DNA of 64,000 nucleotides from Entoloma clypeatum (Eukaryota > Basidiomycota > Agaricomycetes > Agaricales > Entolomataceae): the NCBI GenBank assembly GCA_963565915.1, contig OY751491.1, forward strand, positions 4,960,001 to 5,024,000, written 5' to 3'. How positions within the stretch are numbered: the first letter of the stretch is position 1; each line of letters starts with the position of its first letter. The notes below the pieces were generated by a model that did not search any database, was not told the DNA's origin, and saw nothing but the letters and a program-made list of their open reading frames with translations. The position numbers and the translations under genes are program-made. Shown here piece by piece: positions 28,494-40,049 of this stretch.

Positions 28494-30935
28494 TTATCCG
28501 TTCTGCTGGTGCTGATACGGGAGCGTGACGTCAACCAGAATTCCATGATCGGCAAGCACATCCTTGTATTCATTAAATTCTCCACCTCCATCAACTCGCC
28601 ATTTCTTAGGGGTGGCGGCGAATTGATTCTGGATCATCGCAAGGAATTGTCGTAGTGCCGTGACGGCATCTGACTTCTTCCTAAGCAAGACGACCCAGAC
28701 ATGGGATGAAAAGTCGTCCAAAAACGTAAGGAAATATTTATATTTGTGGTATGATGCTGTGGATATCTGTTTGAGATCGGAATGGATCAGATCAAAGGTT
28801 TTTGTTGCCCTTGTCATCGAATTGGGATATGACTGATTCGGCATTTTCCCTTTGAGGCAACCTGTGCAACTTTCCTGTGATTTCTCATGTACTAGTGTCT
28901 CAGGTACCCCTTTGGTACTGGTAGGAATCATTCGGAGTGCTTGATCATTTGGGTGACCAAGGCGCTTGTGCCATGTTTCGACAGTGATTTCGCTTGAGAT
29001 CGCATGGATCTGGTCATAGCGTATTTCAGTGTCTAACCAGTAAATGGTTTGACCAAGGATGTGGGGCGAAAACTGGATTTTGCTCAGCCCTTTGGAGATG
29101 TTGATTTCTCCACAAGTCCCGTCTACTTTGTAACCATGGTTAAGGAAGACGCCTAGGGACAATAGGCATGTGTCCATGTCCGGGATGTAGAACACTGGTC
29201 TGAGAAGATGGGTTTTAACTTCCCCATTTAGGGTGTGCCGTACTGGAACGGCCCCAACTCCAAGTATTTCCAGTTTCTTCCCTTTAGCTGCAGTTTGGAC
29301 GAATCGCTTGACCGTGAGAGGTCTATAATATGTGAAGTCCTTAAACTCATAGGTGAAGTGTAAAGAGGCGCCAGAATCTAATATCCATTGCGCGCGTTCT
29401 TTTTCCTTACAATGTGTACAAGAAGCAAAATGTTTAATATATTTTTTATGTAGATTACTGCTAAAGTGATCTACGCATTCTGTACTGGTACTGGCTATTA
29501 TATCATACGTCCGTTGAGAGGTATTGTTAGCTTTCCGCAATTGGTAAGGTTTAAGAAAGGGTTTTGACGAACCGTCAAGTTCTATCTCATCCTCAAATAC
29601 ATCCGGCCCCATCCGTTCCTGGTCGATGTCCATCATTTTTAGCGATTCTTCTATCGACGGGGCTACGTGACGCTGTTTAGCCGGCCTTTCGTCGATGTCA
29701 GGAATGATGGTATCTAAGATACGGAGGTTTGACCCAGAGGGTTGAGCACCGATTTCTCGGGCGAGTCTTCGCACCCTCTCGTTCTTTTTCCACACAGACG
29801 GCTTTCCAGAGGGAAGCCCGGTGTACTGAGAAGGAGGCGGGTTCATGTGTTGCAGGAGTGACTGCATTTTCTCCGATTCAGGCTGCACGGTACTCGTAGT
29901 TTTCCCGCGGCCCGTTACAGTGGTGAAGGTAGGTGCACGACGAGGAGGGAGAGGGCAAGGAGCAGGATAATGAGGGGGCTGCTCAATGGCCGGTGCGATG
30001 AATTCGACCATCTCCTCAGCGCAGTCGGACTCGTTGTCAGCATTGTTGGCGCATTTCTTCTGGTTGCGCCAGCGTCCCTTTCCCTTCTTCTTTTCAGAAG
30101 CGGTACTTGGGTCAGTTGAGTTAGGCTGCTCGTCAGCATTGTTACGTGAGGTACTTGGCACTGTCTGCTTTTCCCATTTGGGGTCTTGCCCCTTTCGCTT
30201 AGTCCCGGAGATTTTCTGGGCCTGCTCGTTGGACGCCCGAGTAGACCCTATCACATACTTGCAGCGGTATTCTGAGACGATGCTGTCGGCGACGGCCTGC
30301 CATGTGAAGTCATCGGCATCGTAGACCTGGAAGAGGGCGGTGGAGAGCGACGACCAAGCATCAGGAATGGCACTTGCCAGGATCATAGCTTGCATGAGGT
30401 CGGGCACGACGAATTTCGAGTCGCTGAGGCGAGCGAAGAGTGATCCGAGGTGTTCGATCTCTGGCACAGGGTCCCGACCTGATAGCTTGAAGGAGGCAGC
30501 GGCCTTAAAATCACCGAATATGGTGGCGGGGGAGACCTTTGAATACGCGTCCTTCAATAACATCCAGGCTTCTTTTGAGGTTGCGGTGTCCTTGATGTGC
30601 CTCCTGATTGCTTCGGAGACTTTGAGATGGATGGAACCCAGAGCCATGTCGTCGTCTCTAACCCAGGTCTTTCTTTCCTTGTGGAAGGCGGGTTGGTCGA
30701 CGGTGATAGTGACCACCGGAGGTTGAGTCGCAGATGTCGCAGATGTCGAAGTGGCGGAGGCAGGGGTGGCGACCGTGACCGTAAAGTCCTTGATGTCGGG
30801 GCGTTCAATGTCGCCGGATACGAGGCGCCAGACTCCTTGATGGAGAAGGTACGACTTCATTTTTTTGGCCCAACTCTGGTAGTCAATGCAGTCGAAGATG
30901 GCGATGGAGTCGAGGGCGGAGCGAGAGGTAGACAT
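28494..30935 (-). pseudogene. gag-pol: Copia E' gag-protease-integrase
   Basis: 813 codons without a stop. The Gag N-terminal pattern (Y-Q-S-W-A-K-K-M, then W-V-R-D-D region) is Copia-type; there is no CCHC knuckle but a Lys-rich segment near residue 285. Protease W-I-L-D-S-G-A-S is near residue 540. Integrase zinc finger (W-H-K-R-L-G-H; C-T-G-C), I-H-S-D-L and V-D-G-G-G-E-F follow. The frame ends at TAA directly after Q-Q-N-G, where the catalytic Glu motif (A-E-R in C1) should be. A deletion of about 13 nt between direct AACGGA repeats would explain it. Confidence 0.82.
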
Positions 30936-31280
30936 TTTTTAATGAGTCTAAAAGGAGTTCTCCCAATCAGTGATGTTCTTGATTTTTTAGAGAAAACAAA
31001 TAAATGATTCCTCATAACATATTCCCTTCAGGAATAGCGGTTTGTGGGAAAAACCCTTTTTGTCAGAAGTGTGTGAGGTACGATCAATGTTTCCACATGA
31101 TGTGTACTACATCAATCCCCTTAGGGACGCTTCATGACAGGTACTTGTCGTGATGACGTTCCCAGGTTCATGTGTGAAGAAGTATGACTCAGAACCTAGA
31201 TCTTTCGATCGGTTCTTTGCCAACCAGGGTAGAGTGGGCAGGTACTCGCTGTTGCCAGCGTTCCCAAGTTCCTCTGCTAT

Positions 31281-31295
31281 CCGGGGCCCATAACC
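31281..31295 (-). other. Initiator tRNA-Met half-tRNA primer site of Copia E'
   Basis: GGTTATGGGCCCCGG in element sense, identical to the C1 site, zero bases from the LTR. Confidence 0.8.
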
Positions 31296-31604
31296 TGTTG
31301 AAGTTCCACCTGGGCGCTAGCCACAGATGTACTGAGCAACACAGCTACAGTGGAAGTACTCTACTCTACCGTTCTAGTCACTTACATGGTTTGGAGAGGG
31401 TGAGGCTGGTGAGAGCGGTTGAGGCTGGTAAGAGCGATGGAGCTGGTTAAGAGTCAAGAGACAACTTGTTGATATTGACAGTTTCCTGGTCTTATATACC
31501 GTACTACTGTTTGTACCAACCAAACAAGTATGTAATTGAAGATGTCTATGGTCACGTGATGTAATCTAATCTAATCTAATCTACGTGATGGAAAAGTTTC
31601 AACA
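31296..31604 (-). repeat. 5' LTR of Copia E' (309 bp)
   Basis: TGTTGAAA...TTCAACA in element sense, with GGTATATAAG as the TATA region and a TAATC-type microrepeat near the outer end. The 15-bp primer site abuts it. Confidence 0.9.
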
Positions 31605-32889
31605 GAACCAAGTCACTATGGCACATTCGGGCCTTCCCCCGGCAACAGAGGAATTAGCCAACCATTTCGCGGGACGTGCTTGTGGTGGAATGTTCGATCT
31701 CTATGTGGGATATGACGAGCGCAAGTTAGCGGTCCAGTCTCGCGACTTGACTACATTTCAGACGCCATTCGGTGCTCAAAGATTGGTCACTTTACCAATG
31801 GGTTGGACAAATTCGGTACCGATCTTTCACGATGATGTTACACATATATTGCAGGACGAAATACCAGATGTTACTATTCCCTACATCGACGATGTGGCGG
31901 TTCGTGGCTCATCTACGCGATACAAGTTGCCTGATGGCAGATACGAAACTATAGAAGAAAATCCAGGCATTAGGCGATTTGTATGGGAGCATGTACAGAA
32001 TGTGAATAGAGTGTTACAGAGAATGCGGTATAGTGGAGGAACGTTCTCTGGGTATAAGTCCCTAGTATGCGCGAGCGAGATAGTGGTAGTTGGCCATCGT
32101 TGCACGTACGAAGGACAGAGACCCGAGACAGATAGGTTCGGAGTTATAAGCCACTGGGGACCTTGCAAAGATATACATGATGTGCGGTCGTTCCTTGGAA
32201 CGGCTGGCACTTGTCGAAACTTTATTAGAGACTTCGCGAAGAAGGCGGAAACTCTAGTCAAGTTGACGCGAAGTCGTGAACTCTTTGTCTGGGGATCTGA
32301 ACAGGAGAAGGCCATGCAAGACATAAAGGATGCTTTAGCGGCGTCCCCCGCAATCAAGCCAATAGATTATCATGGTGGAGGTGGAGTGGTCCTTTGCGTA
32401 GACTCCTCGTGGCGGGCGGTTGGATTCTATATCTGTCAAGAGGAGGAGGGTGATTCTAAGAAGAGGACGTATGCGAAGTTCGCATTGATAACACTAAACG
32501 AGCGTGAGGTGAGATATTTGCAACCAAAGCGAGAATTGTATGGTTTATTTCGCGCATTGAAGGAGGCGAAGCTTTGGCTCTTGGGCTGTCGGAACCTGGT
32601 TATAGAGACCGATGCGAAGTATATCAAGGGGATGCTCAATAATCCTGGTCTTGGACCGAACACTGCTATAAATCGGTGGATTGATTACATTTTGATGTTC
32701 CACTTCACACTAAGGCATGTGCCAGGCAAGACTTCGCACCCGATGGTCTATCGAGGCGAGAAGCGCAACCGGGGGATGAAACCTACCATATCGAGGAGGA
32801 CTGGGTGGATGAACCAGATGGACCGCCACGGTACGAGTATCCCGATAAGGAAAATGGTATCCCTAATGTGGAAAAGAATGACCCGTTAG
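31605..32889 (+). pseudogene. pol: Gypsy G RT-RNase H
   Basis: Enters in the RT palm (M-F-D-L-Y-V-G-Y-D-E-R), has F-Q-T-P-F-G, L-P-M-G-W-T-N-S, and the catalytic motif Y-I-D-D at about 31882-31893, then thumb and RNase H (V-D-S-S-W-R-A-V-G, L-N-E-R-E, E-T-D-A-K-Y). After R-H-V-P-G-K the frame shifts near 32745 and the ORF ends in nonsense at 32889. The RT N-terminus is missing. Confidence 0.8.
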
Positions 32890-34018
32890 AGTTCGACGAG
32901 TTTAAAACAAAGATAGACACACGCGGTGGTTATATTTGGGCTACGTCGGTTGAAGACTTCCGGGGAGAGCTTGCTGACGCTTGCGAGAGATTGAATATTG
33001 AACGATTATATCTTGGGCGAGTGTGTAAGGCTGGACTGCTCTCGCAATTCGTGGGGGAACCGGCGTTGCCCGACGACTCTTTGAAATGGGATGAATCAAT
33101 GCGAGAACCTTATGATGAGGATCATCTCACGATAACCGTGAAGTTGCAGGATGACCGCATTCCTGACATCAAAATTTGGCTCGAGGACCCTTTTGTGAGA
33201 CCAAACGGCCTGAATGACCGACAGTATAAACAGTTCGCGCAGCGGGCGAGACAATTCTTTGTCGCTGATGATGGCCGGCTCTATAGAAGAGGTAGCGAGG
33301 GAAAGCACAAACTACTGGTCGAGAACGGGCATCACATGTACATGATGAGGGCGTCCCATGATAGCCTTGCGCACCGCGGCTTCTATGTGACAAAGGAGCT
33401 TATTGCGCAAAGATTCTGGTGGCCAGAATATGAGCGCGACGTTCACCTATATGTCCAGACTTGTCATATATGTCAGCTGAGACAGAAGACATTGGTTCGC
33501 ATTCCTCCTACGGTAACCCATATGCTGGGTCTGTTTCAGGTCCTGCATGCCGATACGCTACACATGACGCCGGCATCGAACAGTTGTAAATACATTGTTC
33601 ACGGCCGCTGTGCACTATCGACATGGATGGAAGGGCGGCCGCTAAGGCAAGAAACGGGTCGGACTGTTGGGCACTGGCTCTTCGAAGACATACTATGTAG
33701 GTGGGGCGGTATGGTAATGATTGTGACCGATAACGCGGGGCCATTCAAGAAAGCTTTGGCCTGGATAGAACAGAAGTATGGAATTAAGGGGATTATGATA
33801 TCGGCTTATAATTCTAGAGCAAATGGACGGATCGAGAGGCCGCATTGGGACGTTCGTCAGGCTTTGTTTAAGGCCACAGGCGGTGATATCGGCAAGTGGT
33901 TCTGGTTCTTCCACCATATGATGTGGGCAGATAGGATCACAATTCGGAAGGGTTTGGGATGCTCGCCATATTTCGTGATCGAGGAGGACTGGGTGGATGA
34001 ACCAGATGAACCGCCAAT
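32790..34018 (+). pseudogene. pol: Gypsy G integrase
   Basis: Acidic linker, then the integrase zinc-binding block (S-H-D-S-L-A-H-R-G, C-H-I-C-Q-L-R), D-T-L-H-M, catalytic region V-T-D-N-A-G-P-F, and N-G-R-I-E-R. After C-S-P-Y-F-V the sequence repeats a 39-bp segment of the linker (32790-32828 against 33978-34016, one mismatch) instead of continuing the integrase C-terminus, then joins antisense Copia E'' gag. Confidence 0.78.
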
Positions 34019-34401
34019 ATGGTGGCGGGGGAGTCCTTCAGCGATGTCCCGGCCTCCTTTGAGGACTTGGCATTCTTGATGTGCCTCCTGATCGCCTCGG
34101 AGACTTTGAGGCGGATGGAACCGAGGGCCATGTCATTGTCCCTGATCCAGGTCTTCCTTTCTTTGTGGAAGGCGGGCTGGTCGACGGTGGTGGTGATGAC
34201 CGGAGGCTGGGTCGCAGTGGCAGAGGCAGGAGTGGAGACTGTGACGGTAAAATCTGCGATGTCGGGACGCTGAATGTCGCTGGACACGATGTGCCAGACT
34301 CCTTGGTGGAGGAGGTAGGATTTCATCTTTTCAGCCCAGCTTTGGTAGTCAATGCTGTCAAAGACGACGATCGAGTCAGGGGCGGAGCGAGAGGTAGACA
34401 T
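34019..34401 (-). pseudogene. gag: Copia E'' gag, N-terminal fragment
   Basis: Start M-S-T-S-R-S-A (34399-34401). Homologous to the first about 130 residues of E' gag, with the Y-Q-S-W and H-Q-G-V-W motifs. It has a 9-residue gap in the Ser/Thr-rich stretch and an internal deletion near 34035, then runs into G sequence. Cannot make a functional Gag. Confidence 0.8.
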
Positions 34402-34757
34402 TTTTAATGAATCTAAAAGGAGTTCTCTCAATCAGTGATGTTCTTTATGAATTTGATTTTTAGAGAAAACAATAAATGATTCCTCATAACATATTCCCTT
34501 TAGGAATAGCGGTTGTGGGAAAAATCCTTTTTGTCAGAAGTGTGTGAGGTACGATCAACGATGTGTACTAAGTCAATCCCCTTAGGGACGCTTCATGACA
34601 GGTACTTGTCGTAATGACGTTTCCCAGGTTCATGTGTGAAGAAGTAAGACTCAGAACCTAGATCTTTCGATCGGTTCTTTGCCAACCAGGGTAGAGTGGG
34701 CAGGTACTCGCTGTTGCCAGCATTCCCAAGTCCCTCTGCTATCCGGGGCCCATAACC

Positions 34758-35068
34758 TGTTGAAGTTCCACCTGGGTGCTAGCCACAGGCGTACTGAGCA
34801 ACACAGCTACAGTGTGGAAGTACTCTACTTAACCGTTCTAGCCACTTACATGGTTTGGGAGGGTGAGGCTGGTGAGAGCGGTTGAGGCTGATAAGAGCGA
34901 TGGAGCTGGTTAAGAGTCAAGAGACAACTTGTTGATATTGACAGTTTCCTGGTCTTATATACCGTACTACTGTTTGTACCAACCAAATAAGTATGTAATC
35001 AAAGATGTGTAAAGGTCACATGATGTAATCTAATCTAATCTAATCTATGTGGTGGAAAAGTTTCAACA
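34758..35068 (-). repeat. 5' LTR of Copia E'' (311 bp)
   Basis: Same structure as the E' LTR. Its outer end abuts ATTACGGCATG of Gypsy D at 35069. The primer site (34743-34757) is identical to that of E' and C1. Confidence 0.9.
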
Positions 35069-36722
35069 ATTACGGCATGTGCCCGGCAAGACCAATGCAA
35101 AAGCGGACATCCTGTCACACTTACCCTGGTATGAAGCAGAACTTGAACCACAGGACAGTGACCAAATGCTCAAGGAGGGACTATTCTTGAAACGGTTGGA
35201 ATCAGAAGATGTGGTACAAATGGAGATGTTCACGGAGGAACAATTCTTTGAAGGGGGTGAAACATCTGATTCCATCAAAATTGGAAATGTCACAACCATC
35301 GAAAATCCATGGATCGCACGCATCAAGGGTTCAAATTGCATGGAGACAGAAGTAGCCCAGGGTCTAAAAAAGAATCCTCATTGGTATCAGCAGGAGAATG
35401 GGATCACCTATGCAGGAGAACAAGTCTATGTCCCGCCAGACCCACAATTACGACAAGAATTGATGTTCGAATCACACGATGCACCAGTGGCCGGACATCC
35501 AGGACAGTACCGGACACATGAACTCCTCACTCGCACCTACTGGTGGCCTACCATACTGCATGATGTGAAGAAGTATGTGAAAGGTTGCGACACTTGTCAA
35601 CGCAACAAGATCAACCGACAGAAGCGACATGCTCCGCTACATCCCCATGCAGCACCAAGTCACCCATGGGAAGACATAGGAATCGACGTCGTGGGACCAA
35701 TACCAGAATCTGATGGAAAAAAACGCAATTCTGGTTATCACGGATAGACATTCAAAGATGCTTCACCTCATTCTGACAACCGTGGAACTATCAGCTGAAG
35801 GATTAGCCAAGATCAGATATGGAAGCTTCATGGGATCCCCAAGAAGATCATCAGCGATAGGGGGCCGCAGTTCACCGCGAAGTTCATGGAGATACTCTGC
35901 CGCATGCTAGGGATCAAGAGGAACCTGTCCACCGCATACCACCCACAGACTGACGGACAGGCCGAGCGATCGCATCAGGAGACGGAAGCGTTCTTACGAA
36001 ACTTTGTCAACCATCTACAGGATGATTGGGCTGAATGGATCGCAATTGCAGAGTTCCAGTACAATGACAAAGAACATCAGGCAACGAAGCACACCCCATT
36101 CTACCTCAACTACGGTTTACATCCGTGGAAGGGAGAGCTCATGTTAGAAGATACTAATCCAGCTGCCAACGACTTCTTGAAAAAACTTAAACAGGCACGA
36201 GAAGAAGCCAATGCTGCGCTGAAACAAGCACAGGATCAGATGAAGAAGACAGTTGACACACAGCGAAGTCCGTCTCGGGACTACCGCATCGGAGACAAGG
36301 TGTGGCTGGAAGGGACTAACATCAGGACTGATCGCCCCTCAAAGAAACTTGATGCACTCCGACATGGACCATTCAAAGTCCTAGAGAAGAAAGGAGCTAG
36401 CGCGTACCTTCTTGATCTTCCGAAGACTTGGAAGATGATTCACCCTGTGTTCAACGAGACTCTGTTGTCACCATATAAAACTCCGAAGTATGCCATCCAG
36501 AAAAAGAAATCAGCCCCTGATCCGATCATTGTCGAAGGACGAGAAGAGTACCATGTGTCTACGATCCTAGACTCTCGAAAGTTCCGCGGAAGGATCCAGT
36601 ACCTCGTCCAGTGGGAAGGATATGGTCCAGAAGAGAACACATGGGAACCTCAAGCTAATGTTCAGAACGCTCAAGATTTGATCCGTGATTTCCATCGGCA
36701 GAACCCGTCTTGTCCACGATAA
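35069..36722 (+). pseudogene. pol: Gypsy D integrase and chromodomain
   Basis: The integrase zinc finger (A-G-H-P-G-Q, C-D-T-C-Q-R-N-K) is intact, then D-V-V-G-P-I-P. A run of seven A near 35718 shifts the frame (one extra base is likely), and a second shift near 35825 precedes I-S-D-R-G-P-Q-F. From 35886 the frame is open: H-P-Q-T-D-G-Q-A-E-R with the catalytic Glu, a G-P-F motif of the GPY/F domain, and a C-terminal chromodomain ([14 protein letters not shown]), stop 36720-36722. All catalytic acids can be seen, but two frameshifts inactivate the protein. Confidence 0.85.
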
Positions 36723-36856
36723 AAGACGAGTTCTCAAAACCCATGGCAGTATCGACCTCATCAGTCAAACCACACACCGAGTTCCCCACTCTAGTCTTTT
36801 CCCTGCCCAATATAGCCACCCCATTCTTCTTTTATCTCTCAACCATCCTCACTGCC

Positions 36857-37232
36857 ATGTCAAACACCATCGTTACCTCCACCTCCACCTCCACCACCAA
36901 CATCAACCCCGCCATCGCCACCCTTATGAACGAAGCGCTCTCCATGAGAGACCAAATCCATGCCCTCAAAACTTCCCTCGCCGACCTCCTTCATCGCCAG
37001 ATGAATATCCGACTTCATTCACTGTCCAATCTCCATCACCCCGACTCCCGAAGAGAAACAAATTCTCGGGAATTACACCAGCACCCTCATCATCGAAAAT
37101 CGACGTATTTGGCTGGCCATCAAAGGCCTTGAACTCGCCGTAGCCATCAACGAGGAGTTGATATACGATTGGAGCCTCAAGGAAAGTCCGAACTGGTCCG
37201 ATCCCGGCAACAATGAGGGATGGGGACAGTGA
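36857..37232 (+). pseudogene. B-family accessory ORF (D copy)
   Basis: Homolog of 24421-24783. The span is not a multiple of three, and one base appears to be lost near 37030, where the frame passes from L-S-N-L to the T-P-E-E-K-Q-I-L-G block. It has TGG at the position of the B' TGA. The in-frame hydrophobic stretch upstream (A-T-P-F-F-F-Y-L-S) is conserved. Function unknown. Confidence 0.5.
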
Positions 37233-37266
37233 CTCTGTGAGGACACAGAGCTTGGAGAGGGGAACA

Positions 37267-37668
37267 TGTTACGGACTCTACGGTATGAGGACCACGTCAT
37301 ATCTTTTACTTATCGGCCCGACTCGGCGCCCTTTTACAAACTTACTATGTCTAATGTCTACTTTTGCAACCTTCAATTCCCAGTCTGACTCATTACATTA
37401 CTTCGTCATCCCCTTTAGTATACTTTGCTCCCGCGCTGACTCGCTTTCCGCAGTCAGCTTACTCACTGTACATAGCCTTCCACAGTCGCCTTACTCATGC
37501 GCACTGCCTTCCGCAGTACTGACTCATCCGCTACCACCTATAGTCAGTACCTATATAAACCTCTTGTACTATAGTAGATTCCTTAGATTTAGCAATCACA
37601 TTGCTCTTCGTCTTTCCACTTTCCTGCATACTCTGCCCGAACCTTGGAACGGTTTGTTAAGCATAACA
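37267..37668 (+). repeat. 3' LTR of Gypsy D (402 bp)
   Basis: TGTTACGG...GCATAACA, closely similar to the LTR of B at 13666-14066. It includes the same TATA to self-primer arrangement (TATATAAA, then AGATTTAGCAA). Flank GGGAC; no matching TSD in the window. Confidence 0.9.
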
Positions 37669-37935
37669 GGGACAGGGAATGGGCGCATGTTGTTGTTGGA
37701 ATTCTTCCTCAAACTGGGTGTTGGTTCCTTCTGCTATTATGAGAGGTTGTGTGGGGAGGATTCGGAGTTGTTAGAACAATAGTTCCTTGTGTTGGACACA
37801 CGACCCTGTTCTGACACTTAGGCAAAAAGTAATCTAAAAGAAAAAACCCAAAGAGTGATCTCTTTACCATGTAGCCAATTTACCCAAGCAAAGAAAGATC
37901 TAGGAAAAATGAAATCCACATGGTCAGAACCCCTA
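37669..37935. other. Unassigned 136 bp plus antisense fragment of Gypsy H leader
   Basis: 37669-37804 shows nothing I recognise. 37805-37935 resembles the reverse complement of the untranslated leader of Gypsy H (about 44185-44290), with shared blocks such as AAAAAACCCAAAGA and AAGATCT(A/G)GGAAAAATGAAA. The fragment then passes directly into hAT minisatellite sequence. Confidence 0.45.
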
Positions 37936-38871
37936 GAGGGGTCGTTGGGCATGTGGGGGAGGCTTTTGGGCATGAGAGGGGCCATTGGGTGGAAGAAGGG
38001 GCCGGTGGGCAGTAGAGGGGCTGGTGGGCACAAGATGGGGTCTCTTTGGTGCTAGAGCAGCTATTGGCCATGAGGTGGGGCCATTGGCCATGAGGGGGTG
38101 GCTGTTGGGTCCGAGATGTGGGCCATTGGGTGTGAGAGAGGCCGTTGGGCATGAGAGGGCGGCTGTTGGGCATGAAATGGGGTCTGTTTGGCACTAGAGT
38201 GGGTGTTGGGTGTGAAAAGAGGGCTGGCGGGTGTGAGTCAGGGTCATTGTGGCCATTGGAAGGAAGTGGAGTGGAGATGGGAGGATAAAAAAAGTGTGGG
38301 AATGCTATTATTTGGTGTAAAGTGTCGCATTGCTATATGCTCCAATCTGTGGCGAAAATTCATGAAATAAATACATATTTATTGACATATGATACTCTGC
38401 TACATAATTGATATGGTCTGTAAGCTTACTTTAGGAGAAATGCGATGTTTTTTAAGTTTGTTTGACACATTTGATGCACGCATGTCACGCATCATCCAAT
38501 GTCAAATCAATGCATCCACCCATTGCTCACTCCACAGTGAGAGGCATGCATATATAACAAAAATAACACTGTAATAACATTACAAATGCAACAAAAATAG
38601 CACTGTAAACCCAGATACAAAAAAATAACACTGTAATCATATGTTTTAGCTATGTTTGGTTGGAGGTGTATTCCAAAGGGCAAAAAGACTGGTCTAGACC
38701 TGTTTAGACCAGTCTTTTTGCGGTCTAAGTCAAAAAAAGAATTTAGACTGAACTGCAGTCTAAATTTTCTAAAATGTACAGACCTTAGACCGCAGTTTAG
38801 TCCAATGTGGTCTATTTTTCAGTTCAGTTCAGTCTGATTCAGGTCTATGTAGACTGAACCTTCGAACACTA
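37936..38871 (-). mobile_element. hAT-like element hAT-3, partial, with one terminus at 38871
   Basis: Ends in CCTTCGAACACTA, the inverted counterpart of the 49731 terminus. Inward follow the GGTCTAGACC-type subterminal motifs and the internal block shared with 49731-50400, then the TTGGGC array (37940-38225). The other terminus is missing. No transposase. Confidence 0.7.
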
Positions 38872-40049
38872 CCTAAGAATAGTTCATAAGTTAAGTACAG
38901 ATATTTAGAAGCTCATAGTAAGAATATAAACAGTTAGATACAGGAACTATATATGTTAGAGTCTGTACTTCAAAATGATATATCAAATCACACTGTAAAT
39001 CGTGATAAACAGTGCATCATGGGTTTTCTCAAACATGAAAAAACACTATTTTCTCACTTTCTCCTTTTCACAACCATTGTAGGGTACATGTACTGTATAT
39101 ATATTGTTGAAACATTGCATCTGAGCCTCCTCAGAGTATCCAAATGAGGTTCAAAGTCTCAATAAGGTGAGTATGAGTAAAATAAGTTGAAATTTGTCCA
39201 AAATCTTGATTTCAGGATTGAATTTCCCACATTCAGGGGATCTTCCAGCACCTTCATTTTTCAAATTTGGTTCATTCATTAAGGAGATATAACACTTTTT
39301 CTGAAATCTGCACATTTGGCTATCCCACCCGCACTTCTAAAAATTATTCAAGTTATTTCAGAAGGTGAATACATATCTGATATATAGTTATATCATTTCA
39401 AACTATCAATAGACCATGAAGAAGGGGCCACGTGCACCTGTGCAATGCATTTTGCACATTGTTTACTATTGTTTGATTCATAGCGCCGCATCACTATATC
39501 ATCAAATCTGTGGTGAAATTTCCTGAAATAAATACATATTGAGTGACATATAAACCCCTCCTACCCAGTTGATATGGTAGAAACTCTTACTTGTTCCTGT
39601 ATAGACATAATAAGCAGATGTGCAATGTTTTTGGACATTTGTTTACATGTATTTGACATGTTTGATGCATGCATCATCCAATGTCAAATGGATGCATCCA
39701 CAGCTGTGACTTCTTTTAGCATTACTTTGACCTGTTTTGATACATTATCATGAGCAGCTTTCTTTCTAAGGTTGTATATATGTTTGTAGGCTTTGATTCA
39801 TGGATAGATTGTATTTTTTGGACATGATCAGGATTAACCTAAGTTAATAAATTTAACTGGTTAATTTTGTCAAATAACCTAAAATAACTGGTTAAGTAAC
39901 CATACCTCAACTATTTGTCTCAAAATTTGACTGGTTAAGAAAAGTTTAGTTAAGGTTAAGGCCATCTAGTGTAGATTCTTAACTCAGTCAAGTCAGTTTA
40001 ATGAATTTTGAGATCATTAATTTGACTTAATATGACTTTGAAACACTAG
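38872..40049. other. Older hAT-family internal sequence and AT-rich repeat debris
   Basis: 38880-39720 resembles, in the same orientation as hAT-3, internal blocks of hAT-1 (for example the region of 51120-51450 and 50270-50400 inverted). 39840-40046 is rich in AACTGGTTAA and ends GAAACACTA, like a terminus of another hAT-type element. No gene seen. Confidence 0.45.

Larger units (their letters stand above)
26377..31604 (-). mobile_element. Copia E' (minus strand), 5' LTR to RNase H
   Basis: 5' LTR 31296-31604, initiator-tRNA primer site 31281-31295, gag-protease-integrase and RT-RNase H. The 3' end (end of RNase H and 3' LTR) is missing at the junction with Copia E. The family is distinct from C1 but shares the primer site. 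It abuts Gypsy fragment G at 31605. Confidence 0.88.
31605..34018 (+). mobile_element. Gypsy fragment G (same lineage as A): RT, RNase H, integrase
   Basis: Plus-strand pol fragment between Copia E' and E''. Both ends are abrupt. Its RT and RNase H show the lineage hallmarks of the Agaricomycete D-G-G-S-protease Gypsy group. No LTR is present. Confidence 0.8.
34019..35068 (-). mobile_element. Copia E'' 5' fragment (LTR, leader, start of gag)
   Basis: LTR 34758-35068, primer site 34743-34757, leader, and gag from about 34401 to 34019, where it is cut by G. In element sense the LTR starts right against ATTAC of Gypsy D. Confidence 0.87.
35069..37668 (+). mobile_element. Gypsy D, 3' half of a third B-family copy
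   Basis: Starts in the RNase H/integrase linker ([11 protein letters not shown]) right at the Copia E'' LTR and runs through integrase, chromodomain, accessory ORF and a 402-bp 3' LTR. Its LTR is of the B subfamily. It retains the integrase core that B' lacks. Confidence 0.88.

Noticed and set aside
35025..35055. Telomere-like TAATC repeat
   Set aside because: The short TAATC run is part of the Copia E-family LTR and recurs at 26265 and 31561.
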